Assembly (NCBI RefSeq): GCF_018603905.1
Contig: NZ_JAHFZZ010000041.1
Location: forward strand, 1-64,000
Reading direction: 5' to 3'
DNA: 64,000 nt
From: Nonomuraea sp. NEAU-A123
GTDB lineage: Bacteria > Actinomycetota > Actinomycetes > Streptosporangiales > Streptosporangiaceae
Shown here: piece by piece, positions 50,420-58,462 of the stretch
Position numbering within the stretch: position 1 is the stretch's first letter
Layout: every line of letters begins with the position of its first letter
Made by a program: the position numbers and the translations under genes
The notes under the pieces: generated by a model
What the model saw: the letters and a program-made list of their open reading frames with translations, nothing else
Databases searched by the model: none
Told to the model about the DNA's origin: nothing

Positions 50420-53400
50420 CTACGACAGGTCGGCCTCGGCCAGCAGGAGCGGCACGGCCGTGGGGTCGTGCAGCAGCGCGGCCACCGCGAGCCGGTCGTT
50501 CCACTGGCCCGTCGCCCAGGCCAGGCCGCGCGCCAAGCCGTCGAAGCCGGTGCAGTGCACCGAGCCCTCGAAGAACCGCCACGTGCAGGCGACACCGTCC
50601 ACCAGCAGCTTCTCGTGCTCGACGTAGGTCTCGGGGGCCGTCGGGAGCAGGGAGCGCACCTCGGGCGGCACGGGACGCCTCTCGCCTTCGGACGTGACCT
50701 CGCCCTGGGCCAGCTCACCGGCCAGCGGCAGGTCGAGCAGCTCGGACAGCGACTCGGCCAGGTCGTACGGGGCCAGCACCAGAGGCCGGTCGGTGACGAG
50801 CTGGAGCAGGTCGGGGGCCTCGACCACGACGGCGTCGTCGGCCGCGGCCACCACGATGTCGCCACCGAGCACGGCCCGCACCCTGCCGGGTGGCGCCACC
50901 CGGGAGGGCTCCACCGCCGCCAGCGCGATCCACAGGGCCCGCAACTGAGCCCGGTCGACCTCGATGGACTCGTCCGCCATCAGGTCGAGCAGCTCTTCGG
51001 GGCCGCCATGGCCGGCGAGCAGCTCGGCCAGCGTGGTGCGTACGCCGAGCATCCCCAGCGCCACCTCGTCGAGCCCGCCGGGGGCGTCGCCGTAGAGGCC
51101 CTGGAGCAGCGGGTCGGCACCGGGCAGCCGCAGCTCGCGGGGCCGGTGCCCGTCCAGGACGGGGTGGTTGGCCAGCCACCACGCCGTGTAGGACGGCACC
51201 TCGACGCCCTCGACCCGCAGCGGGTGCAGGGCGGCACGCAGCGGCGGTCTGGTCAGCAGCGCCAGCGCGGCGGGCCAGTCGGCGACCAGCTCCAGATCGC
51301 GCACCGCGACGAACTCCGGCACCACGGGCGGCACGTCGAGCTCCGGCAGCAGGTGGAGCACGTGGTCGAGCCAGTCTTCCTCGCCGTCGAGGTCGTGATC
51401 GCAGTCGTCGTGGTCGAGCAGCACGTCGGAATCGTGCGCCACGGCGAACCCGTCGAGCACGCCCACGGCTTCGAGCACCCGTGAGCCGTAGGTCTCTTCC
51501 AGCTCCGGCGCGGCCACGCCGAGGTGCGTGTCGGGCTCCAGCAGCCCGGCCAGCGCGCCGTCGGCCAGCATCAGCTCGCCCGCCGGGTAGAGCTCGCCGT
51601 CGCTGCCGCGCAGCGCGAGCTCGGCCAGCCACGGCGCCTCTCCGGGCACCAGCGAGGCGGCCGCGACCAGGGAGAGCACGGCCCGCGCCACGGGCTCGGG
51701 CTCGGGACTGTCGAGCGACTGCCTGACGGCGGCCTTGGTGAGCGGGTCTTCGAGGATCGTCCGGGGCGTGGCCTCGGCGGCGCCGAGCCGGAGCAGCGCC
51801 GCGTGCGCCGCGTCCGGATGCACGATCCGCAGCCCCAGCGGCGTCAGATCGAGGCCGTCGCCGGACAGGTCGAGGCGGGTGCCGCCGAGGTCGAGGATGA
51901 GGGTGCCACGCGGGCCGCGGACCAGGCGGCCGTCGGCGAGCGGCACCGGCAGCGCGCCCAGCGACTCGGGGTCGTCGGCCGGCAGCACCTCGTAGAGCGA
52001 ACGCCACCACGACGGATCCCGCGCCTCGACCGCCTCACCGGACAGCAGGTCGACGACGTCGGCCAGCTCGACCCGGCGCACGCCGAGCGAGCCCATCGCC
52101 GGATGCCGGGCGGGCCACCCCGCGGGCAGCAGGCCGGGCACGAAATCGGCGATGGCGGCCAGCAGCTCGCTCGACCCGGCGACCACGGCCGCCTCGCGGC
52201 CGGCGACGACCCAGCCGTCCTCCTGCGGCTCCCTGGCCGGGTGCTCGACCTGCCACTCGGCGTCGGGCTCGTAGACCTCGGCGTCGGCGAACGACGGTGT
52301 GTGCACGGCCGGGGCCGGCGCGGACAGGGCCGGGAGCAGCGGGGTGGCGGGCAGGCGGCGCAGAATGGCCCGCCGGATCCTGGCGTCGAGCTCGCCCTTG
52401 CCCATCAGGGCGGGGACCAGGTCGAGCAGCTTGGGGGTGCGCGGGAGCTCGCCGAGCAGCCTGACGTAGGCGTCGGCGGCCCGCTCGACCAGGAAGTCGG
52501 TCAGCGGCCCCTTGGCGACGTGCCGCCGGTCGGTGGCCATCGGGAACGACGCGATGAGCAGCGCCGGCAGGTCGAGCGGCTCGTCGCTGGGCGTCGGCGC
52601 GTGCACCACCGGCGGCACCCCGGCCGGCAGCGGGCGGGGCTCCTCCGTGCCCGCGACGGGGACGGCCCAGCGGAGTGACCAGTAGGGGCGGGCGCGCTCT
52701 TCGGTGGGCCGGTCGGCGAACAGGGCCGCCACCTCGTCGGGAGTGAACTCGCCCGACTCCGACACCAGGCGCCACCCGTCGGCCGTCACCTGGCGCACCG
52801 AGCCGTCGAGGTCGATCTCGATGGTGGTCAGCGCGGGCATGCCGAGCAGCAGCGCGGGGCTGGTCTCCGCCAGCATGCGCCGGACCGCCGCGATCGACGC
52901 GTCGTCGCGCAGCGGCAGTCGTACGAGCGTGTCGAACCCCTGCGGCACGTCGAACGGCTCGGCCGCGAACGGCAGGCGCAGCAGCGGCACGTGTCCGCTC
53001 CGCGAGTCGAGCTCGGCCGCGAGCCCCGGCACCGAGGCCACCGCGGCGGCCGTCTCCGTACGCGACCAGCGGACGGCGCCCGTCTCGCGCGAGCTGATCG
53101 ACGGCTCATCACAGACCGACACGACCGCGGCGAACCCGACGCCGAACCGGCCCGCGGCGCCCGCTTCGTCACGCTTGCCGGAGACACGCAGCGTCGACAG
53201 CCCCTCCACGCCGGTCGCGTCGAGCGGGGCGCCCGTGTTGGCGGCGGTCAGCACGTCGTCGCGCAAGGTCAGCCGGAGCACCCCTGGCACGCCGGCGCGC
53301 AGCGCCGCGTCGGCGGCGTTCTGGGCCAGCTCCACGATCAGCCGGTCGCGGTAGCCGCCGAGTGCGAAGTCCTCCTCGGCGTTGGCGTCCTCGCGGAACC

Positions 53401-53470
53401 GGGCGGTCGAGGCCGTCCACGCGGCGAGCACGGCGGCTCGCGTCCGGTCGGTGCCAAAGGTGTCGGTCAT
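50420..53470 (-). CDS. Sacsin-N-terminal-like GHKL ATPase protein
   Basis: This 1016-aa cytosolic protein has an N-terminal Hsp90/sacsin-type ATP-binding fold (about 1-200). Motif N is DRLIVELAQNAADAALRAG, the Asp-box region is LTAANTGAPLDATGVEGLSTLRVSGKR, and the lid glycines are GAAGRFGVGFAAVVSV. The remaining 800 residues are acidic and Ala/Leu-rich without a recognised domain. Proteins of this size and form are widespread in actinomycetes, with no agreed role; a chaperone-like function is inferred. It is a single gene, 101 bases before DUF3027 on the same strand. Confidence 0.85.
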   Translation of the reverse strand: MTDTFGTDRTRAAVLAAWTASTARFREDANAEEDFALGGYRDRLIVELAQNAADAALRAGVPGVLRLTLRDDVLTAANTGAPLDATGVEGLSTLRVSGKRDEAGAAGRFGVGFAAVVSVCDEPSISSRETGAVRWSRTETAAAVASVPGLAAELDSRSGHVPLLRLPFAAEPFDVPQGFDTLVRLPLRDDASIAAVRRMLAETSPALLLGMPALTTIEIDLDGSVRQVTADGWRLVSESGEFTPDEVAALFADRPTEERARPYWSLRWAVPVAGTEEPRPLPAGVPPVVHAPTPSDEPLDLPALLIASFPMATDRRHVAKGPLTDFLVERAADAYVRLLGELPRTPKLLDLVPALMGKGELDARIRRAILRRLPATPLLPALSAPAPAVHTPSFADAEVYEPDAEWQVEHPAREPQEDGWVVAGREAAVVAGSSELLAAIADFVPGLLPAGWPARHPAMGSLGVRRVELADVVDLLSGEAVEARDPSWWRSLYEVLPADDPESLGALPVPLADGRLVRGPRGTLILDLGGTRLDLSGDGLDLTPLGLRIVHPDAAHAALLRLGAAEATPRTILEDPLTKAAVRQSLDSPEPEPVARAVLSLVAAASLVPGEAPWLAELALRGSDGELYPAGELMLADGALAGLLEPDTHLGVAAPELEETYGSRVLEAVGVLDGFAVAHDSDVLLDHDDCDHDLDGEEDWLDHVLHLLPELDVPPVVPEFVAVRDLELVADWPAALALLTRPPLRAALHPLRVEGVEVPSYTAWWLANHPVLDGHRPRELRLPGADPLLQGLYGDAPGGLDEVALGMLGVRTTLAELLAGHGGPEELLDLMADESIEVDRAQLRALWIALAAVEPSRVAPPGRVRAVLGGDIVVAAADDAVVVEAPDLLQLVTDRPLVLAPYDLAESLSELLDLPLAGELAQGEVTSEGERRPVPPEVRSLLPTAPETYVEHEKLLVDGVACTWRFFEGSVHCTGFDGLARGLAWATGQWNDRLAVAALLHDPTAVPLLLAEADLS

Positions 53471-53571
53471 CTGTCACGATCCTGGTCGCAGGTGTGGCGG
53501 GCGCCGGCACATGTCCGGGACCCGCCGATGGGGGGCCACCGTAGGCTAGCGGCCCTCACCGACATTCGCGG

Positions 53572-54372
53572 TCAGGAGTGGCCGAGCTCCTCGGTGGCCG
53601 TTCCGTCGACGGAACCGGCCTCCTCTTCCATCAGGTCGAAGCCCATGTCGTCAAGGATGGGCAAGGCCTGCTCGACGGACGGCGGCATGACCGCCGCCTC
53701 CGAGTGGGCCCCGCAGCCGTGGTCGGCGGCGACCACCTTGCCGTCATCGGGGGCGTACTCATTGGCGCAGACCCCGAACACCTGCCGGAGCCCACCCGCG
53801 AGCGGCCAGTAGAAACCACAGGTGGAACACTGCGCGGGTGCGGCGTGTGCGATCGGCGTATGCGGCCCGTGCTCGCCCGAGTGCCAGCGTCTGGCAGCTC
53901 GGTCCCTGCCGATGACCGAGAGCACACGTGCCCGGCCCAGGCCGTACTCGAAAATCGTCTGGTGATCGGTCTCGTCGTCGGTCTTGGCGAAACCCGGCTC
54001 CAGCCGGTCGTCGTCCTCCGGGCTCGGCAGCAGGTCGCCGACGCCCAGGTCGCCGGGGCGCAGGCGCTCGCTCCAGGGCAGCCACTCGGGCGCGAGCAAC
54101 GCTCCCGCCCCGGGCAGCAGGACGGCCTCGCTCACCGTGACGTTCTTCGCCCGCGAGGCACGGGTCACGGTGACGGCCCAGCGCCAGCCGCGGTAGGCCC
54201 GGTCGAGGCAGGCGAAGTAGTGGGTGACGATGCGGTCGCCCTCGCCCTCGTAACCGAGGTGCTCACCCGGCTCGCCCGGCCGCGCGAGCTCCTCCGCGGC
54301 GGCGCGCGCCAGGTCCACCGCGGCGACGCACGCCTGGTCGGGCGGGGAGACGCGGGTCCGGGTGCGGGTCAT
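53572..54372 (-). CDS. DUF3027 protein
   Basis: This 266-aa protein has DQACVAAVDLARAAAEELARPGEPGEHLGYEGEGDRIVTHYFACLDRAYRGWRWAVTVTRA at the N-terminus, as I recall for DUF3027. A Cys/His-containing segment (about 190-235; CSTCGFYWPLAGGLRQVFGVCANEYAPDDGKVVAADHGCGAHSEA) looks like a zinc-binding site. The ATG at 54372 is where the family homology begins, although the frame is open upstream. The function is unknown. It is divergent from an MFS gene; the neighbouring cold-shock gene is part of a commonly conserved block. Confidence 0.87.
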   Translation of the reverse strand: MTRTRTRVSPPDQACVAAVDLARAAAEELARPGEPGEHLGYEGEGDRIVTHYFACLDRAYRGWRWAVTVTRASRAKNVTVSEAVLLPGAGALLAPEWLPWSERLRPGDLGVGDLLPSPEDDDRLEPGFAKTDDETDHQTIFEYGLGRARVLSVIGRDRAARRWHSGEHGPHTPIAHAAPAQCSTCGFYWPLAGGLRQVFGVCANEYAPDDGKVVAADHGCGAHSEAAVMPPSVEQALPILDDMGFDLMEEEAGSVDGTATEELGHS

Positions 54373-54527
54373 CTGTCCGCCTCCGCCGCAAGGTGCTGTT
54401 GGCTCACACCTCATTCTCACCCATGGCCGGACCTGAAGGTGCCCACACCGACCATCCCGGACCCACTTGAGACTCATCAAACGCCCATCCCCGGGCGATC
54501 CGCCGCCGTGAGCGAGCCCGGATCGGG

Positions 54528-54533
54528 TAAGAC
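54528..54533 (+). promoter_or_regulatory. -10 box TAAGAC before the MFS gene
   Basis: TAAGAC(T) lies 8 bases before the GTG at 54542, with no SD between, suggesting leaderless transcription. The other bases of the 169-base divergent region show nothing definite. Confidence 0.4.
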
Positions 54534-54541
54534 TGGTAAGC

Positions 54542-56152
54542 GTGCAAGGAGGCTGGGACACCACTCGCGAGATCTCGCGGCGCGTGGGGCGAGGTGTCGC
54601 CGACGCGGGCCGCGCCACCGCGCGCGCCGGCCGGGCCACCGTACGCGCGGGAAAGGCGACCGCCGGCGGCACCGCGCGGGCGGGCAAGGCCACGGCCAGA
54701 GGGGCGCAGAAGGTCGGGCAGGCCACCCGCCGCCTCACCTACGCCAACGGCGCCGACCGCACCGGGCTCGGCCGCCTGATCGAGCTCACCGCCGGCCACA
54801 GCGGCGGCGACGCGCTGGTCACGGTCGCGCTCGCGAGCACCGTCTTCTTCGGCGTGCCCGTCGGCGAGGCTCGCGGGCCCGTGGCGCTCTATCTGGTCAT
54901 CACGATGCTGCCGTTCGCCCTGCTGGCGCCGTTCGTGGGGCCGATACTCGACCGGTTCAGGTCGGGCCGGCGCTACGTCATGGCGGGCACGCTGTTCGGC
55001 CGCGGCCTGCTGTGCTTCGCGATGGCCGCCGCCGTGGGGCCCGGCGACCTGCCGACGCTGTTCGTCGGGGCTCTGGGCGTGCTGGTGCTGTCGAAGGCGT
55101 ACAACGTCTCACGCGCGGCCATCATGCCGAGCGTGCTGCCCGCCGACATCACGCTGGTCTCGGCCAACGCCCGGGTGGCGCTGTTCTCGCTGATCTCGGC
55201 GGGCGTGATGGTGCCGGTCGCCGCGGGCCTGACCGCGTGGCTGGGCAGCGCCGCGGTGCTGCGCACGGCGATGGTCGCCTTCCTGCTGATCGGCGTCCTC
55301 GCCGTACGGCTGCCGCGCCACGTCGACTCTCCCGAGCTGGAAGAAGAGGAGGCGGGGGGCAGGCCACTGCGCTGGCGGACCCTCCTGAACGTGGGCCCTG
55401 CGGTGGCCGAGGCGGTCTGGGCGAACGTGGCCATCCGCCTGTTCTCCGGCTTCCTGCTGTTCTTCCTGCTGTTCCTGGTGCAGGACAAGGGCGTGCCGTG
55501 GCTGGCCGTACCCGACCCGTTCTTCGACACCACCAAGACGATCGCGCTGCTCGCGGCGGCGGCCGGGCTGGGCGGCCTGGTCGGCGCGATGGTCGCGAAC
55601 TGGACCCGCAACCACTCCCCGCAGCTCATCACGCTGCTGACGCTGGCCGTGACCGGCGCGACCACGATCGTGGCCGCGGTGTTCTTCGGCCTCTGGACCG
55701 CCGTCGCGGTCTCGCTCGTCACCGCGTTCGCGCAGGAGCTGGGCAAGCTCGCGCTCGACGCGATCGTGCAGCGGGAGATCGGCGAGGAGGTGCGCTCGTC
55801 CACGTTCGGTGTGGTCGAGGCGGTGCTGCAGCTCGCCTGGGTGTTCGGCGGGCTGGTCGGGCTGGTGCTGTCACTGGCCGAGAGCAGCGCGGCCGGGCTG
55901 ATCACGCTGGCCGTGGCGCTGACCGGCGCGTTCGGCTGGCTGATCGTCCGCCGGCGTCAGCGGATCCGCGCGGCCAGACTCGGCGCCGAGGGCCAAGCTG
56001 AGGGTCAAGCCCAGGACCAAGGCGTAGAGGACCCCGACGCACGAGACACCGACGTGCGGGACCAAGGCGCGTGGGACCAGCGCGCCGACCGGCGGGATCA
56101 GCGTGTCGACACCATCGACTCGACCAAGCCGCTGACGAACCCCCACGGCTAG
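54542..56152 (+). CDS. MFS transporter with repeat-rich cytoplasmic N-terminus
   Basis: This 536-aa membrane protein has about 12 TM helices from residue 85 onward (GDALVTVALASTVFFGVPVGEA; PFALLAPFVGPILDRFRSGRRYVMA as motif A). The first 65 residues are not membrane but a cationic, Ala-rich series of AGRAT/AGKAT units, predicted to be amphipathic helix. The tail after about residue 480 is hydrophilic with repeated DQ and DxRD. The GTG at 54542 is supported by the nearby -10 box. The substrate is unknown; the added ends suggest membrane-surface or nucleic-acid contact. Confidence 0.84.
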   Translation: MQGGWDTTREISRRVGRGVADAGRATARAGRATVRAGKATAGGTARAGKATARGAQKVGQATRRLTYANGADRTGLGRLIELTAGHSGGDALVTVALASTVFFGVPVGEARGPVALYLVITMLPFALLAPFVGPILDRFRSGRRYVMAGTLFGRGLLCFAMAAAVGPGDLPTLFVGALGVLVLSKAYNVSRAAIMPSVLPADITLVSANARVALFSLISAGVMVPVAAGLTAWLGSAAVLRTAMVAFLLIGVLAVRLPRHVDSPELEEEEAGGRPLRWRTLLNVGPAVAEAVWANVAIRLFSGFLLFFLLFLVQDKGVPWLAVPDPFFDTTKTIALLAAAAGLGGLVGAMVANWTRNHSPQLITLLTLAVTGATTIVAAVFFGLWTAVAVSLVTAFAQELGKLALDAIVQREIGEEVRSSTFGVVEAVLQLAWVFGGLVGLVLSLAESSAAGLITLAVALTGAFGWLIVRRRQRIRAARLGAEGQAEGQAQDQGVEDPDARDTDVRDQGAWDQRADRRDQRVDTIDSTKPLTNPHG

Positions 56153-56544
56153 GCGTCGAGGTCGTCGGCCACCGCTCTGAGCACCTGCGCGATCTTCTTG
56201 GCGTGCGCCGCGTCAGGGTGCTTGCCCCGCTGGTAGGAGGTCGAGACGTCGTCGAGGAGCTTGATCAGGTCTTCGACGATGACCACCAGCTCGTCCGGCT
56301 TCTTACGCTTGGCCTTGGGCTTGAGCTTGGCCAGCGTCGGCGGCTGCTCGAGGATCCGCACCGAGAGGGCCTGCTGGCCGCGGCGTCCCTCGGCCACGCC
56401 GAACTCGACCTTCTGGCCGGGCTTGAGCGGACCGGCGCCAGTGGGCAGCGCGGAGGAATGCACGAAGACCTCACCGCCGTCGTCGCGGGTGAGGAAGCCG
56501 AAACCCTTGTCGGCGTCGTACCACTTGACCTTGCCACTCGGCAC
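56149..56544 (-). CDS. Cold-shock-domain protein with C-terminal extension
   Basis: This 131-aa protein begins with a cold-shock domain (1-67): SGKVKWYDADKGFGFLTRDDGGEVFVHSSAL with the RNA-binding motifs KGFGF and VFVHSS. It then has a basic linker (KLKPKAKRKK) and a helical tail (about 80-131; LVVIVEDLIKLLDDVSTSYQ, AKKIAQVLRAVADDLDA). Classic CspA proteins stop near 67-70 aa. The GTG at 56544 matches the usual CSD start, with GAGG 8 bases upstream. Its stop overlaps the convergent MFS stop by 4 bases. Confidence 0.9.
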   Translation of the reverse strand: MPSGKVKWYDADKGFGFLTRDDGGEVFVHSSALPTGAGPLKPGQKVEFGVAEGRRGQQALSVRILEQPPTLAKLKPKAKRKKPDELVVIVEDLIKLLDDVSTSYQRGKHPDAAHAKKIAQVLRAVADDLDA

Positions 56545-56635
56545 AGGAGGAACCTCGTTCAAACAGTCGTAAAAGATGAATGGATGTAGGTTATGCCCCG
56601 CGAGGCTCGGTAGCGACCAGGAATATTCGTGGCAT

Positions 56636-57256
56636 TTACCAGAGTTGGCCGGCCGAACGCCAACCGGCGAACCAGTCGGCGAATTCCGTCAGGTCCCCAA
56701 GCGCCACATCGGCTCCATGCTCACGCAGTTCGCCCAGCGTGTAAGGGCCGGTCGCGACCGTCACGCTGACGGCTCCCCCGGCCCGCGCGGCCTCGATGTC
56801 CGCCACATGGTCACCAACATAGGCGGCGGCGCCGAAGCGCGCGAGTGCCGAACCCTTGGCCGCCCCGAAGACCGCCCCGACGACCTCGTCGACGGCGAGC
56901 CCGAGCCTCTCGACGGTGCTGGTCGCGTCACGCAGGTTCTTGCCGGTCACGACGATGATCCTGCCTCCCTGCGCGCGTACGGCCTCGATGGCCTCCACGG
57001 CTCCGGCCATGGCCGTGTGCACGGGCACCCCGAGCTCCGGATAGAGCTCCCGGAAAAGGAGCACCGCCTCGGGAATCGCCTCCAGCGGCAGCCAGTTCGC
57101 CAGCTCGTGTTCGAGTGGCGGGCCGAGTCTGGTGATGATCGCCTGGCTGTCGATGAGCACGCCGAGGCGCGCCGAAAGCTCGTCGTACACGGCCGCGATG
57201 CCCGACCGTGTGTCCGCCAATGTCATGTCTAGGTCGAAACCCACCGATGTCTGCAC
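56636..57256 (-). CDS. HAD-superfamily hydrolase (phosphatase-like)
   Basis: This 206-aa HAD phosphatase resembles phosphoglycolate phosphatase. Motif I is VGFDLDMTLADTR (nucleophile Asp and DxDxT), motif II IIVVTGKN (Thr), motif III Lys in AAKGSAL, and motif IV YVGDHVADIEAARAGG. A small helical cap lies between motifs I and II. The GTG start has no clear SD. The substrate is not determinable. It is divergent from a membrane-protein/TetR pair. Confidence 0.9.
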   Translation of the reverse strand: MQTSVGFDLDMTLADTRSGIAAVYDELSARLGVLIDSQAIITRLGPPLEHELANWLPLEAIPEAVLLFRELYPELGVPVHTAMAGAVEAIEAVRAQGGRIIVVTGKNLRDATSTVERLGLAVDEVVGAVFGAAKGSALARFGAAAYVGDHVADIEAARAGGAVSVTVATGPYTLGELREHGADVALGDLTEFADWFAGWRSAGQLW

Positions 57257-57284
57257 AAGGTGGAGGATGCCAAACGAGTCCGCA

Positions 57285-57294
57285 TTACCGGTAA
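57285..57294. promoter_or_regulatory. Palindrome TTACCGGTAA, candidate operator
   Basis: A perfect 10-base palindrome lies in the divergent region between the HAD gene and the membrane-protein/TetR pair, 29 bases upstream of the HAD GTG. A TetR dimer could bind here; this is inferred from position only. Confidence 0.35.
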
Positions 57295-57358
57295 CGGCCC
57301 CTTGTTGTGGGACCGTTGGGAGTGGGAAGAAAGGAATTACTTATCAGGAGGAGTGGCC

Positions 57359-57796
57359 GTGACCGAGCCCCCCAAACCGCCGGAAGCGGGAGATCGGCTA
57401 GTCGCCGCCGCCAACCGGCCCAGGCCGCTGGAACATCCCGCTCCGCCCACCCAGCCGCGCCCGCACAGGCCCGCGCTGCCGCGACAGGTGACGGGACCGG
57501 TCAGGGTGTGGCGAGGCGTGGTGGCGTTCCTGGCCTCGGCCGTCCGGCTGGCGTCGCGGCTGGCCGCGTTGGTTCTGGCGCTGTACGCGATCTTCACGGT
57601 GTTCCGGGCCAACCCGGCCAACGTCTGGTACCAGTTCGTCGCCTCGCTCGCCTCGTGGTTGTCGGTGGGTCTGGCCAACCTGTTCCAGCTCGCCGACGTA
57701 CGGTGGACGACGCTGGTCAACTATGGGCTCGCGGCGCTGGTGTGGCTGATCGTCGGCTCGGTCGTCGCGGGGCTGATCCGCCGCGCTGCGCCGTGA
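57359..57796 (+). CDS. Two-to-three-TM membrane protein, function unknown
   Basis: This 145-aa protein has a Pro-rich cytoplasmic N-terminus (1-45; PPKPPEAGDRL, HPAPPTQPRPHRPALP), a hydrophobic stretch VVAFLASAVRLASRLAALVLALYAIFTVF, a segment with FVASLASWLSVGLANLF, and a last TM NYGLAALVWLIVGSVVAGLI before RRAAP. The GTG at 57359 is chosen because AGGAGG lies 8 bases upstream. It is followed after 35 bases by a TetR gene, which may regulate it. No family was recognised. Confidence 0.78.
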   Translation: MTEPPKPPEAGDRLVAAANRPRPLEHPAPPTQPRPHRPALPRQVTGPVRVWRGVVAFLASAVRLASRLAALVLALYAIFTVFRANPANVWYQFVASLASWLSVGLANLFQLADVRWTTLVNYGLAALVWLIVGSVVAGLIRRAAP

Positions 57797-57831
57797 CGGC
57801 TACGCTCCTTTACGGAGGTATCAGGAAAGAC

Positions 57832-58449
57832 ATGACCAGATCGACGCGTGAGCGGATCATCGACGAAGCCCTGCGGCTCTTCGCCGAGCGGGGCTACTCC
57901 GCCACTTCGGTGGCCGAGATCGAGGCCGCGTCAGGGCTCTCGCCGGGCGCCGGCGGGCTCTATCGGCACTTCAAGTCGAAGTACGAGGTGCTCTCCGCGG
58001 CGATCAACGAGCATGCCACGCGCACCCGTACGCAGGTGGCCGACAGCCTGGCCGAGCTCGGCGACATGGAAGCCTCGGCCGACCTGGAGGTGCGGCTCTC
58101 GCACCTGTGCCGGGCCGGGCTGGCCAAGGTACGCGAGGAGTCGGAGCTGACCCGGGTGTTCTTCCGCGACCTGAGCCAGTTCCCCGAGCTGGTGGCGGTG
58201 GTGCGCGAAGGGCTGCTGCAGCCCATGTTCGACGCCATCACGACCTGGTTCCGCGCCCAGCCCGAGTACGAGGACGCCAAGCTCGACTGGAACGGCATCT
58301 CGGCGGTGCTCGGCGGCTCCGTGGTGCACTACCGGCTGTTCCAGGAGACGGTCGGCGACGCGCCGGGACACGCGGAGAAGGACCAGTTCGTCACCGCCTG
58401 GGTACGCCTGGCCGTGGGTCTGCTGCCAAGCCCCGCCCCGGTCAGCTGA
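57832..58449 (+). CDS. TetR-family transcriptional regulator
   Basis: This 205-aa regulator has an N-terminal TetR HTH (STRERIIDEALRLFAERGYSATSVAEIEAASGLSPGAGGLYRHFKSKYEVLSAAI, residues 3-60) and an all-helical ligand domain. It starts at ATG 57832, with AGGAAAG 4 bases upstream. The downstream gene is convergent. It may control the membrane protein before it; the ligand is unknown. Confidence 0.92.
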   Translation: MTRSTRERIIDEALRLFAERGYSATSVAEIEAASGLSPGAGGLYRHFKSKYEVLSAAINEHATRTRTQVADSLAELGDMEASADLEVRLSHLCRAGLAKVREESELTRVFFRDLSQFPELVAVVREGLLQPMFDAITTWFRAQPEYEDAKLDWNGISAVLGGSVVHYRLFQETVGDAPGHAEKDQFVTAWVRLAVGLLPSPAPVS

Positions 58450-58462
58450 CCAGACCGCGCGC

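Noticed and set aside
50420..54372. Sacsin-like ATPase plus DUF3027 as a phage-defence island
   Set aside because: The neighbours (cold-shock, HAD, MFS) look like a stable actinomycete gene block, and there is no integrase, tRNA or composition change.
53578..56001. Plus-strand 807-codon open frame
   Set aside because: It crosses the reverse of DUF3027 and an alternative frame of the MFS gene; only chance lack of stops.
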